NCBI RefSeq assembly: GCF_025263265.1 | Contig: NZ_CP079869.1 | Span: 372,001 to 436,000 of the forward strand | Length of the DNA: 64,000 nucleotides | Direction of reading: 5' to 3' | Source of the DNA: Mycobacterium sp. SMC-4 | GTDB taxonomy: Bacteria; Actinomycetota; Actinomycetes; Mycobacteriales; Mycobacteriaceae | In this document: positions 16,357-24,387 of the stretch, piece by piece | How the letters are laid out: each line of letters opens with the position of its first letter | How positions within the stretch are numbered: the stretch's first letter is position 1 | Program-made: the position numbers and the translations under genes | The notes under the pieces: model-generated | Seen by the model: only the letters and a program-made list of their open reading frames with translations | Databases searched by the model: none | What the model was told of the DNA's origin: nothing

Positions 16357-17859
16357 CTGAGCACCAGCGACCGAGTGCGCGCGATCCTCGGCGGTACCCT
16401 GGCCGCTTATCGAGCCGACCCTGGCTATGGTCAGCGGCCCGACGTGCACCATGCGCTCGAGCACATCGGCCGCCGCCTCAACCAGCCCGTTCGCATCGCT
16501 CTGGCCGGCACCCTGAAGGCGGGCAAGTCAACGCTGGTCAACGCGCTCGTCGGGGAGAACATCGCGCCCACCGACGCCACCGAGGCCACCCGCATCGTCA
16601 CGTGGTTCCGGCACGGCCCGACCCCGCGGGTGACTGCCAATCACCGCGGTGGGCGGCGGTCCAATGTGCCGATCGCCCGAGACCCCCACGACGGTGGGCT
16701 GACCTTCGACCTCGCCCGGCTCGACCCCGCCGACGTCGTCGACCTCGACGTCGAGTGGCCGGCCGCCGAGTTGGCCGATGCCACGATCATCGACACCCCC
16801 GGCACGTCGTCGCTGTCACGCGACGTCTCGGCGCGCACGCTGGGTTTGCTGGTCCCCGACGACGGTGTGCCGCGGGTGGATGCGGTGGTGTTCCTGCTGC
16901 GGACGCTCAACGCCGCAGACATCGCGTTGCTCAAACAGATCGGTGAGCTGGTCGGCGGCTCTGCCGGGGCGCTGGGGGTGATCGGGGTGGCCTCGCGGGC
17001 CGACGAGATCGGTGCGGGGCGCATCGACGCGATGATGTCGGCACGCGACGTCGCCGCGCGGTTCACCGCCGAGATGGACCGCACCGGCATCTGCCAGGCT
17101 GTGGTCCCGGTGTCGGGGTTGCTCGCGTTCACTGCCCGCACGCTGCGGCAGAGCGAGTTCGTAGCACTGCAGAAGCTCGCCGCGGTCGACCACACCGACC
17201 TGGCCAAGGCGATGCTGTCGGTGGACCGGTTCGCCCGCGACGACAGTTCGTTGCCGGTGGACGCGGCCACCCGGGCGGCCCTGCTGGAACGGTTCGGGAT
17301 GTTCGGGATCCGGATTTCGGTGGCATTGCTGCGGGCCGGTACGACGGACTCGGTCGCCTTGGCCGAGGAGCTGCTCGAGCGCAGCGGGCTGGTCGCGCTG
17401 CGCGATGTCATCGACCAGCAGTTCGCCCAGCGCTCGGACCTGCTCAAGGCCCATACCGCGCTGCTGTCGCTGCGGCAGTTGGTCGCGCTGCACCCGATCC
17501 CGGCGACGCCGCGCATCATCGCCGACATCGAACCGCTGCTGGCCGACACCCACGCCTTCGAGGAGCTGCGGCTGCTCAGCGCGCTGCGGTCGCGGCCGAC
17601 CACGCTGAACTCCGAGGAGATGGCGTCGCTGCGCCGCCTGATCGGCGGCGCCGGCACCGACGCGGCCAGCCGGCTCGGATTGTCGCCACAAGGGTGGTCC
17701 GACGGCCCGCGGGCGGCGTTCGCCGCGGCCCAGCGCTGGCGGCGACGCGCCGACCATCCGCTCAACGACCCGTTCACCGCCAGGGCGTGCCGGGCGGCGG
17801 TGCGCAGTGCCGAAGCGTTGGTCGCCGACTACGCGCAGAGCGGACACGGGCCGGCCTAA
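16357..17859 (+). CDS. iniC: IniC, dynamin-like GTPase (probable CTG start)
   Basis: 500 aa if translation starts at CTG 16357 (then STSDRVRAILGG). G1 GTLKAGKS lies at residues 51-58, G3 DTPG starts at about 146, and ASRADEIG may serve as G4. The first ATG/GTG/TTG-type start is GTG 16375. The SD-like GGGGGG at 16343-16348 is 8 nt from the CTG but 26 nt from the GTG. The extra residues STSDRVRAIL match the N-terminus I recall for M. tuberculosis IniC. It pairs with IniA and lacks the long membrane paddle seen in IniA. Confidence 0.92.
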   Translation: MSTSDRVRAILGGTLAAYRADPGYGQRPDVHHALEHIGRRLNQPVRIALAGTLKAGKSTLVNALVGENIAPTDATEATRIVTWFRHGPTPRVTANHRGGRRSNVPIARDPHDGGLTFDLARLDPADVVDLDVEWPAAELADATIIDTPGTSSLSRDVSARTLGLLVPDDGVPRVDAVVFLLRTLNAADIALLKQIGELVGGSAGALGVIGVASRADEIGAGRIDAMMSARDVAARFTAEMDRTGICQAVVPVSGLLAFTARTLRQSEFVALQKLAAVDHTDLAKAMLSVDRFARDDSSLPVDAATRAALLERFGMFGIRISVALLRAGTTDSVALAEELLERSGLVALRDVIDQQFAQRSDLLKAHTALLSLRQLVALHPIPATPRIIADIEPLLADTHAFEELRLLSALRSRPTTLNSEEMASLRRLIGGAGTDAASRLGLSPQGWSDGPRAAFAAAQRWRRRADHPLNDPFTARACRAAVRSAEALVADYAQSGHGPA

Positions 17860-17889
17860 CGTTTCGCGCCCCGCCGGCGACATAGAAGT

Positions 17890-19689
17890 ATGCGCGCTTC
17901 TCTAGGCCTCTCGCTGGGCGCAGCCAATCTGGCCGCCGTCGCCGACGGGCGGCCGACCGTCCGATCCGCGGTGCTCACCCTCGCCGCTCAGCGCCCACCC
18001 GAGGTCGGTGCGACGGGAGCATCCGGGCTGGTGGTGACCGGCTTCGTCGATCGGGTCGGGGACCCGATCCCGCTGGTGGCCGCTGACGGGTCCACCCACC
18101 GAGCGGACGCGCTGGCTGCCACCGCCATCGAGGCGCTGACCCGGGCAGCGAGCCCGCGGTACCGGCCGGAGGCCGTCGCGGTGGCAGTGCCGGCGCACTG
18201 GTCGGAGTCGGCAGTCAATGCACTGCGCGCGCGCCTGCCGCAACTGAGGGTGGTGCCCGATTGCGCTGCGGCGCTGACGGCACTACAGGCCAACCCGGGA
18301 CTGCCGGGCCACGGGGTGGTGGTGTTGTGTGACTTCGGTGCGACCGGCAGCAGCATCACGCTGGCCGACGCCGCCAACGGATACACCAGGATCGGGCCGA
18401 CCGTCCGCGACGTCGAGTTCTCCGGCGATCTGATCGACCAGGCAGTACTGCGCCACGTGCTGACCGGGCTGGACTTGGACCCGGCCGGCACCTCGGAGGT
18501 GGCCACGTTGCAGGACCTGCGCGACCAGTGCCGAACGGCCAAGGAGCGACTGTCCGTGCAGACGGCGACCGGCGTGCTCGCGGCGGGGTCCACGGTGCGG
18601 GTGACCCGGGGGGAGCTGGAGGACCTGATCGCCGACCCGCTGCAGCGATTCGTCGCCCTGCTGCACGACACGTTGTTGCGCAACGGTGTTGCGCCGGCCC
18701 ACGTCACCGCTATTGCCACGGTGGGTGGTGGAGCGCGGATTCCTGTGGTGACGGAACGGCTTTCGCACGTCATGCGGGTTCCGGTGATCACCACGGCCGC
18801 TGCGCAATTGGTCGCGGCGGCCGGTGCGGAACTGCTGGCCCGCCAGCTCGCTCACCAGGAGCCGCCGACGATGCTGGCGCCGACCCCGGAGTTGGTCGAC
18901 ACGATGGCGGCCATGCCGCTGGCCTGGTCCGCGGAGACCGTTGACCTGGCCGAGCCGGCGGCAGACCTCACCGGCCTCGCCGATTATGCCCGCCCTGATC
19001 TGGCTTTCGATGAATGGCCGACGCCGGAACCGGATTTCGCCGCGCCGGCGTGGTACCGGCGCCCGGGCGTGCTGTTCAGCGGCGCGGCATGTCTGGCCGC
19101 GCTGGCACTGACCGGTCTGTTGTTGACCTCCCAGGCCGATTCGCCCGACACCGTCGCCGCCGGCACATCGGGGATCGAGGCGCCGGTTGCCAGTCAGCCG
19201 ATGCCGGACTCGGTACCACCCGGGCCTGCGACCGTGACCGAAACCGTGGCGGCCCCGGCCCCGGCGCCGGCCGCCGCGCAGTCGCCGCTGCCGCAGCAGC
19301 AGGTCACCAAACAAGCTGCGCCACAACCGGTGCCGCCGCCGGCAGCTCCGGCGCCCGCGCCGGTGGTGGTTCCCCCGGCCGCGCCTGCCCCGGCGCCCAG
19401 CCCTACGCCCAAGCCGAGCCCTACGCCCACACCGAGCCCTACGCCCACGCCGAGCCCGACGCCGAGCCCAACGCCGTCGCCGAGTCCCACGCCGTCGCCG
19501 ACGCCGAGTCCCACGCCGAGCCCGACATCGACGCCGGCACCTGCTCCTACGTCGACGCCGCAACCCACTGTGCAGCCCACGGCGTCACCGTCGCCGCAAC
19601 CTACCGGTGAGGCCACCGTGACCGCAGCGCCGGAAGCCGCCACAGACGCGGCCGGCGAGTGTGAGCCGTCGGCCGACGCGTCCTGCTGA
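17890..19689 (+). CDS. Hsp70-like membrane protein with degenerate nucleotide motifs and Pro-rich tail
   Basis: 599 aa, a paralogue of the protein at 10498-12333 (shared GLSxGxxNL, LVVTGFVDRVGDPIPLVAAD, FSGDLIDQAVLRHVL, TVGGGARIPVVTERL). Phosphate-1 reads GLSLGAANL instead of GTTN, and phosphate-2 reads CDFGATGSSI (D148) instead of DLGGGTF, so ATP hydrolysis is doubtful. PAWYRRP at about 387 precedes one transmembrane helix (393-415). A tail rich in Pro, Ala and PSPTPT repeats follows. It begins 30 bp after iniC on the same strand and so probably belongs to the ini operon. It may act as a pseudoenzyme partner, which is inference. Confidence 0.87.
   Translation: MRASLGLSLGAANLAAVADGRPTVRSAVLTLAAQRPPEVGATGASGLVVTGFVDRVGDPIPLVAADGSTHRADALAATAIEALTRAASPRYRPEAVAVAVPAHWSESAVNALRARLPQLRVVPDCAAALTALQANPGLPGHGVVVLCDFGATGSSITLADAANGYTRIGPTVRDVEFSGDLIDQAVLRHVLTGLDLDPAGTSEVATLQDLRDQCRTAKERLSVQTATGVLAAGSTVRVTRGELEDLIADPLQRFVALLHDTLLRNGVAPAHVTAIATVGGGARIPVVTERLSHVMRVPVITTAAAQLVAAAGAELLARQLAHQEPPTMLAPTPELVDTMAAMPLAWSAETVDLAEPAADLTGLADYARPDLAFDEWPTPEPDFAAPAWYRRPGVLFSGAACLAALALTGLLLTSQADSPDTVAAGTSGIEAPVASQPMPDSVPPGPATVTETVAAPAPAPAAAQSPLPQQQVTKQAAPQPVPPPAAPAPAPVVVPPAAPAPAPSPTPKPSPTPTPSPTPTPSPTPSPTPSPSPTPSPTPSPTPSPTSTPAPAPTSTPQPTVQPTASPSPQPTGEATVTAAPEAATDAAGECEPSADASC
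19396..19560 (+). repeat. In-frame PSPTPT-coding repeat
   Basis: An imperfect array of 12-18 nt units (AGCCCTACGCCCAC and variants) codes for alternating Pro-Ser-Pro-Thr-Pro in the external tail of the Hsp70-like protein. It is prone to length change by slippage. Confidence 0.7.
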
Positions 19690-19700
19690 CCGCCGACTGA

Positions 19701-20180
19701 TCAGGGCTGCTCGGCGGGCGGAGACGTCTCGGTGACGGTTTGCGTCTCGGTCTGTGTGACCACGCTGGTGCTCGTCTCGACCGTGGTGGTCGTCTCGGTC
19801 GTGGTGGGGGTTGTCGGCTCGGTGGTCGTGGTGGTCGGGATCGTGGTCGGCGGGGTCGTGACGACCGTCTCGGTCACCGTCACCGGAGGCGCCACCGCCG
19901 GAGCGGTGGTGGTGGTGATCGGGGTCAGCGGCGTGGTCGTCGTGGTCTCCGACGTCGAGTCACCGGTGATGGCCCTGGCCAGCCCGTAGACGACGAGCGC
20001 GATCAGCACCGCACCGATCGCGCCGAACGACACCAGGGCAACGGGCTTGCGGTACCAGGGTGCTGGGGCTGCCTCGGGTGCACCCGGGTACCCGTACTCC
20101 CCGTACGCGGACTCGCTCATCTGCGTCGGGTCGTCGTCGCGGTAGAAATTCTGGTCGTCGTCAGATCCGTAGCGGCCCAC
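19701..20180 (-). CDS. Single-pass membrane protein with Thr-rich external tail
   Basis: 159 aa. An acidic cytoplasmic N-terminus (MGRYGSDDDQNFYRDDDPTQ) is followed by APWYRKP, one transmembrane helix (about 47-70, VALVSFGAIGAVLIALVVYG) and a tail built mostly of Thr with Pro/Val/Glu. The WYRKP-helix-Thr tail layout is the same as the C-terminal module of the two Hsp70-like proteins, without the ATPase. It converges on the Hsp70-like gene with an 11-bp gap. Function is unknown; a partner or decoy of the Hsp70-like proteins is possible. Confidence 0.78.
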   Translation of the reverse strand: MGRYGSDDDQNFYRDDDPTQMSESAYGEYGYPGAPEAAPAPWYRKPVALVSFGAIGAVLIALVVYGLARAITGDSTSETTTTTPLTPITTTTAPAVAPPVTVTETVVTTPPTTIPTTTTTEPTTPTTTETTTTVETSTSVVTQTETQTVTETSPPAEQP

Positions 20181-20205
20181 GAAACCCGATAGTAGGCGCT
20201 CGGCG

Positions 20206-20631
20206 CTACGGACCCAGGGTGCGTGTCACATTGAGTCGCGGTCGAGTGCGCGTGGTCGGCTGATCGGCGTCGCGGGTCCGGGGCGGGCGCGTGGTCACGG
20301 TGGGGCTCTCCGGTTCCGGTTCGTCGGTCGCTTCGGTCGCTTCGGGCGCGGCCGGGTCGATGTCGGTGGTCGCCGGCGGGCTGGTGCTGGTGATCGACGA
20401 GGTGGTCGCGGTCGACCTCGGACGCGTCGTGTTCGGCGTGGCTGCCTGGCTCGTGTCGACAAACGACATCGGCGCAGGTGCCGGCTCGGACTGGCGCGTC
20501 ACGTACAGCACCGACGAGACGACGATCGCGATCGCCGCCAGCGCCGCCACGCTGGCACCCAGCAGTGTCGACGTGCGGTTGTGCCACGCGACGGACTGCT
20601 GCTCGTCCTCGTCACGATCCCGGCCGGCCAC
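20206..20631 (-). CDS. Small single-pass membrane protein with Ser/Thr/Pro-rich tail
   Basis: 141 aa. A charged N-terminus (MAGRDRDEDEQQSVAWHNR) precedes one transmembrane helix (about 22-45, STLLGASVAALAAIAIVVSS). A tail rich in Thr, Pro, Ser and Glu follows. It lacks the WYRKP motif but otherwise resembles the neighbour at 19701-20180, 25 bp downstream on the same strand. It is not recognised as a named family. Its place at the end of the ini island suggests an envelope role. Confidence 0.7.
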   Translation of the reverse strand: MAGRDRDEDEQQSVAWHNRTSTLLGASVAALAAIAIVVSSVLYVTRQSEPAPAPMSFVDTSQAATPNTTRPRSTATTSSITSTSPPATTDIDPAAPEATEATDEPEPESPTVTTRPPRTRDADQPTTRTRPRLNVTRTLGP

Positions 20632-20670
20632 GGGTGCCGATAGTAGCCGCGGTCGCGGCGGCCGTCCGGG

Positions 20671-21606
20671 TCAGCGCAGTTGTCCCACCACCTGCTCGGC
20701 GAAGAACTCGACGTGCTCGAGGTCGGACATGTCCAGGACCTGCAGGTAGACGCGCTGCACCCCGGCCCGCAGGAAGGGGCCCAACTTGTCGACGATCTCG
20801 GCCGGTGTCCCCACGGTCGGAGAGTTCGACCGAAGCTCCTCGACGTCGCGACCGATGGCGGCCGCCCGGCGGGCGATCTCGTCGTCGTCGCGGCCGGCGC
20901 AGAGCACGAACGCCGCCGAATAGGTCAGCGAATCCGCGGCCCGTCCCGCCGACTCGACCGCGCCGGCCACCCGCTGGAACTGCGCGGTCAGGGTGTCCAA
21001 ATCCACAAACGGGATGTTGAACTCGGCGGCGTACTGCGCTGCCAGCGCCGGAGTGCGCTTGGCCCCACCACCGCCGACGATGATCGGCGGATACGGCGAC
21101 TGCATCGGCTTGGGCAAACCGGGCGAGTCGGCGACCTGATAGTGCGTCCCGGTGTAGTCGAAGGTCTCGCCCGGCGGCGTCGTCCACAAGCCGGTCAGGA
21201 TATCCAGCTGCTCGGTCAGTCGGTCGAACCGCTCACCCAGCGGCGGGAACGGGATCGCATACGCGCGGTGCTCGGCTTCGAACCACCCGGCGCCGAGGCC
21301 GAACTCCACTCGGCCGCCGCTCATTTCGTCCACCTGGGCCACCGAGATCGCCAACGGGCCGGGGTGCCGGAACGTCGCCGACGTGACCATGGTGCCGAGC
21401 CGGATCGTCGCGGTCTCGCGGGCGAGGCCGGCCAGGGTCACCCACGAATCGGTGGGTCCGGGCAGGCCGTCACCGCTCATCGCCAGATAGTGGTCGGACC
21501 GGAAGAATGCCGAGTACCCGGCGGCCTCGGCGGTGCGGGCGACGGCCAGTTGATCGGCGTAGGTGCTGCCTTGCTGCGGTTCGACGAAAACACGAAAGTC
21601 CACCAT
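20671..21606 (-). CDS. LLM-class (F420-dependent type) oxidoreductase
   Basis: 311 aa with a TIM-barrel luciferase-like pattern: MVDFRVFVEPQQGSTYADQL at the N-terminus, YSAFFRSDHYL, RLGTMVTSATFRHPG, FGLGAGWFEAEHRAYAIPF and PPIIVGGGG. Such proteins in mycobacteria use F420 or flavin; the substrate is unknown. It starts 31 bp downstream of the stop-proximal end of the TIGR03085 gene reading the opposite way round the operon, that is, second after it. The end is YLQVLDMSDLEHVEFFAEQV. Confidence 0.88.
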   Translation of the reverse strand: MVDFRVFVEPQQGSTYADQLAVARTAEAAGYSAFFRSDHYLAMSGDGLPGPTDSWVTLAGLARETATIRLGTMVTSATFRHPGPLAISVAQVDEMSGGRVEFGLGAGWFEAEHRAYAIPFPPLGERFDRLTEQLDILTGLWTTPPGETFDYTGTHYQVADSPGLPKPMQSPYPPIIVGGGGAKRTPALAAQYAAEFNIPFVDLDTLTAQFQRVAGAVESAGRAADSLTYSAAFVLCAGRDDDEIARRAAAIGRDVEELRSNSPTVGTPAEIVDKLGPFLRAGVQRVYLQVLDMSDLEHVEFFAEQVVGQLR

Positions 21607-21636
21607 GGGTCTTGGCTCCTCAGAGTTGGTATGGGC

Positions 21637-22260
21637 TCACAGTCCGGCGCGGGCGCGTTTGACCTGCTCGACCACCTCGGGCGGACCGTCGACGGTGACC
21701 TTGGCCTGGTCGCGACCGGCGACGAACATCAGTAGCTCGCCAGGGTCGCCGGTGACCACGATCTGCGGGCCGCGCCCGACCCTGCCCAGGGTGTCACCAG
21801 CCGGCGTCGTCAGCACGATGGTGGCCGGGGCCTTACGCAAGGTCATCCGGGCCATCGTGGCCACCGGGCGGCGCAGCGCAGCAGTGGTCTGATCGTCGAG
21901 CGGGCGGGGTTCCCATTCCGGCCGTGCGCGGCGGACGTCCTCGTGGTGGATGAACATCTCGGCGACGTTGGCGATCGCATCCAGCGGCTTCAACGGGGAG
22001 TACAGCGGTGGACCGGATGCCGTCTGGTCGACCAACCGTTCCCAGTCCGTCGAGGCGGCCACCTGGTTCTGCACCCGCTCGGTGTACCCGGCCAGGAACG
22101 GCAGCAGAATTCCCGGGGCGGCGTCGATGCGGCGCTCGCGCACGACGAGGTGGGCGGCCAGATCCCGGGTGTTCCAGCCCGCGCACAACGTCGGCGCGTC
22201 CGGGCCGACGTCGCGGAGAGTGGACACCAGTGCGGCACGTTCACGCTGTGCGACGGTCAT
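21637..22260 (-). CDS. TIGR03085-family metal-binding protein (DinB/maleylpyruvate isomerase-like fold)
   Basis: 207 aa from the ATG at 22260 (MTVAQRERAALVSTLRD). Features are LCAGWNTRDLAAHLVVRERR near residue 35 and the metal-ligand region EMFIHHEDVRRARPEW. These are typical of the mycothiol-dependent isomerase/DinB superfamily. The C-terminal SCP-like part contains PPEVVEQVKRARAG. The exact reaction is unknown. It is upstream of the LLM oxidoreductase in the same direction. An open reading upstream to 22389 lacks family similarity. Confidence 0.85.
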   Translation of the reverse strand: MTVAQRERAALVSTLRDVGPDAPTLCAGWNTRDLAAHLVVRERRIDAAPGILLPFLAGYTERVQNQVAASTDWERLVDQTASGPPLYSPLKPLDAIANVAEMFIHHEDVRRARPEWEPRPLDDQTTAALRRPVATMARMTLRKAPATIVLTTPAGDTLGRVGRGPQIVVTGDPGELLMFVAGRDQAKVTVDGPPEVVEQVKRARAGL

Positions 22261-22315
22261 GGCTTCGGGGGTTCCCTTCTGCGCAGCCGGAGAATCACCG
22301 AGGAGCGTAGAAACC

Positions 22316-22867
22316 TCAGAAGGTCTCGACACCCTCGACACGGACCATGATGCCGCGGCCGGTGCGGTCGTTGGTGAATGTGGTGCCATCCGCCCGTGCG
22401 TCGATCGTCCAGCCGGCCGCCGAATACGTGCGGTAGTCCAAGGTCACGGCCGGGATGTCGCCGATGTTGCCCAGCACCCAGGCCAATTGTCCGTTGGCGG
22501 TGTAGCGCACGCCGTTGGCGGGGATGCCTTCGATCTCGGGGGAGTCGGTGAACGCCGACTCGCAGCCCACCTCCTGCTCGTTGATCTGGCAGCGGGTCTG
22601 GCCGGATTTGGTCTCGATGAAGACGTAGCCGTTCTGTGGCTGCAGTACCTCGCCGCCGCCGGGCGGGCGGGTCGGTTCCGGTCCGGGTGTCGGCGAGGGC
22701 GTCGGTGACGGTGGCGTGGTGCGCGGCGGCCGTGGTGTCGGGAAGGCCGGCTCCTGTCCGTCCGGTGGCGTGGCCACGGGCCTGCCGGCGGTGTTCTGGG
22801 TGCACCCGGTCAGCATCATCGCCGCGGCGGCCAGAACCGCACACCCGGTTCCGAGGACCTTGCGCAC
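22316..22867 (-). CDS. lpqJ: LpqJ-like lipoprotein (Rv0344c homologue)
   Basis: 183 aa. The lipoprotein signal peptide MRKVLGTGCAVLAAAAMM ends in lipobox LTGC (Cys21). A Pro/Thr-rich linker of about 45 residues (PPRTTPPSPTPSPTPGPEP) follows. The C-terminal globular domain has two Cys (RCQINEQEVGCES) that can form a disulfide. In M. tuberculosis lpqJ directly follows iniC; here five genes separate them. It is anchored outside the cytoplasmic membrane; function unknown. Confidence 0.85.
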   Translation of the reverse strand: MRKVLGTGCAVLAAAAMMLTGCTQNTAGRPVATPPDGQEPAFPTPRPPRTTPPSPTPSPTPGPEPTRPPGGGEVLQPQNGYVFIETKSGQTRCQINEQEVGCESAFTDSPEIEGIPANGVRYTANGQLAWVLGNIGDIPAVTLDYRTYSAAGWTIDARADGTTFTNDRTGRGIMVRVEGVETF

Positions 22868-22931
22868 AGCCCTACGGTACGCGGGGTGTGACGCAAGTGG
22901 AGTCTGTGACTCGCGGGCGCCGCAAGCCGGG

Positions 22932-23387
22932 TCAGGTGTCTTCGTCGTCGATGATGTGCATGGCGGCCTCTTCCGCTGATGCCGCGCCCCCGCTGATGCC
23001 GACGTCCTCGGCGACCAGTTCAGCGTCGTCGTCGGCGCCGAAGCCCATGTCCGGCGCGATCAGCCGGCCGGCACGGGCGCGTCCGACCTCACCATGGCGG
23101 GGAAATTCGGCGTCGCGTTCGGCGTCGTCGGAGCGCTGCTGGTCGGCGGCGTCGAGGACAACGTTCAGCCTCGACAGCGGGTCGGGCTCCTCCTCGGCGA
23201 GGAGCTGGTCCATGCTCTCCGGCGGGCCGAACGCGCCTCGTCCCCACGGGCGCTCGGGAGGGGAATAACCCTCGTCGAGCAGATCGTCGGTCCCGCGGTC
23301 GATCAGGGTGTCCTCGGAGGTCAATTGATTGTCGTGGTCCTCGTCGTACTGCCCCGATGCCGGTCCCGTTCCGTATGAGGTGGTCAT
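22932..23387 (-). CDS. DUF5709-type acidic protein
   Basis: 151 aa from MTTSYGTGPASGQYDEDHD (ATG at 23387). It is very acidic, with no membrane segment. It has the family pattern DTLIDRGTDDLLDEGYSPPERPWGRG, split by a Gly/Pro stretch, and ESMDQLLAEEEPDP. The end is EEAAMHIIDDEDT. Actinobacteria commonly carry one copy; function unknown. A longer in-frame reading to 23486 has no supporting similarity. Confidence 0.8.
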   Translation of the reverse strand: MTTSYGTGPASGQYDEDHDNQLTSEDTLIDRGTDDLLDEGYSPPERPWGRGAFGPPESMDQLLAEEEPDPLSRLNVVLDAADQQRSDDAERDAEFPRHGEVGRARAGRLIAPDMGFGADDDAELVAEDVGISGGAASAEEAAMHIIDDEDT

Positions 23388-23495
23388 GCCACCATTGTGG
23401 GCCGCCGGCTGGATCGTTGCGTAGGGCCAAACGGCCTCGCTTTGACGGAGTCGAGGCGGATCCGTGGCGGTCAGCGGCGCGGTCAACGCCGGCTC

Positions 23496-24269
23496 TCAGG
23501 GCAGCTTTCGCGCGATTTCCTCGGCGGCCGATATCACCTGTGCCCCAGCATATTCAAGCGTCTCCGGGGCCAGGCGGTGAGTCAGGAAGCTGATGCTCAG
23601 CGCATACCGGGACGGGCCGCCGCCCACGGCGGGTACGGCGGCGGCGACGCAGGTGAGTTCTTCAGCGGCCTCCTCCCGGTCCACCGCGAATCCGCGGCGA
23701 CGGGTCTCTTTGATCTCGGCAGCCATCTTCTTCATCGAGGTGATGGTGTGCACGGTCAGCGCCGGCAAGCCGGCCGAGGCCAGGATGTCGTGCCACACGC
23801 TGTCGGGCATGCTCGCCATCAGCGCCTTGCCCAGTGCCGAGGCATGCCACGGATCGGTCTGTCCGACGTTGCTGAGTTTGGTGACGGCGCGCCGCCCCTC
23901 GACGACTTCCAGGATCACCACGCTGCGTTCCTTGTGCACCGCGAAGTTGACCGTCTCGTTGAACTCGAGCATGAGGCGCTCCATGGTGGGCACGACGGCC
24001 TCGGAGGGCACCTGACCCGAGAAGGCCCGCTGGCCCAGCCGGAAGATCTCCCAGCCGAGGCGGTACTGCGTCGCGTTGAACCGCTCGATATACCCCAGGG
24101 TCGCCAAGCTGTTCAGGTAGCGCAATACCGTCGCTTCGTTTAGCTCTGTGCGCCTTGCGATTTCGGTCAAATTCCCGTTCTCGGCCTCGGCGATCGCGTT
24201 GAGGATCCGCGCGGTGCGTTCGACCCCGATCAGGGGGGTGCCCTTGTCGGTGCGCGTCTCTGTTTTCAC
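23496..24269 (-). CDS. IclR-family transcriptional regulator
   Basis: 257 aa from a GTG start. The N-terminal winged HTH (GVERTARILNAIAEAENGNL, then TEIARRTELNEATVLRYLNS) is followed by the IclR effector domain with VVILEVVEGRRAVTKLSN, HASALGKALMASMP and the signature RRRGFAVDREEAAEELTCVA. It is divergent from the catabolic operon beginning at 24388. Two TTTCA-N5-TGAA(A/G) palindromes flank the divergent promoters, one over its own start codon. It is therefore the likely local regulator and autoregulated. Confidence 0.92.
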   Translation of the reverse strand: MKTETRTDKGTPLIGVERTARILNAIAEAENGNLTEIARRTELNEATVLRYLNSLATLGYIERFNATQYRLGWEIFRLGQRAFSGQVPSEAVVPTMERLMLEFNETVNFAVHKERSVVILEVVEGRRAVTKLSNVGQTDPWHASALGKALMASMPDSVWHDILASAGLPALTVHTITSMKKMAAEIKETRRRGFAVDREEAAEELTCVAAAVPAVGGGPSRYALSISFLTHRLAPETLEYAGAQVISAAEEIARKLP

Positions 24270-24278
24270 CCAGTGAAG
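24264..24278. promoter_or_regulatory. Candidate IclR operator over the iclR-type gene start
   Basis: TTTCACCCAGTGAAG has arms TTTCA/TGAAG with 5-bp spacing. It overlaps the GTG start of the divergent IclR gene and matches the second site at 24350-24364. The position fits autorepression. Confidence 0.6.
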
Positions 24279-24301
24279 GTTACCAGTGTCCAGTGCATGT
24301 G

Positions 24302-24330
24302 TTGACAGGCCGCGGCGCGTGCCCTAGGTT
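24302..24330 (+). promoter_or_regulatory. SigA-type promoter of the catabolic operon
   Basis: TTGACA (24302-24307), a 17-bp spacer and TAGGTT (24325-24330). Transcription would start near 24337, about 50 bp before the ATG of the first gene and just upstream of the palindrome at 24350-24364. Confidence 0.65.
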
Positions 24331-24349
24331 CCCATTCAGCGAAAAGCTA

Positions 24350-24364
24350 TTTCAGCTAGTGAAA
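24350..24364. promoter_or_regulatory. Candidate IclR operator downstream of the catabolic promoter
   Basis: TTTCAGCTAGTGAAA has perfect 5-bp arms around a 5-bp spacer. It lies just after the predicted start of transcription, where a bound protein would block elongation. The same half-sites occur at 24264-24278. Confidence 0.65.
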
Positions 24365-24387
24365 GTAACCCCGGAAGAGGAGACGCC

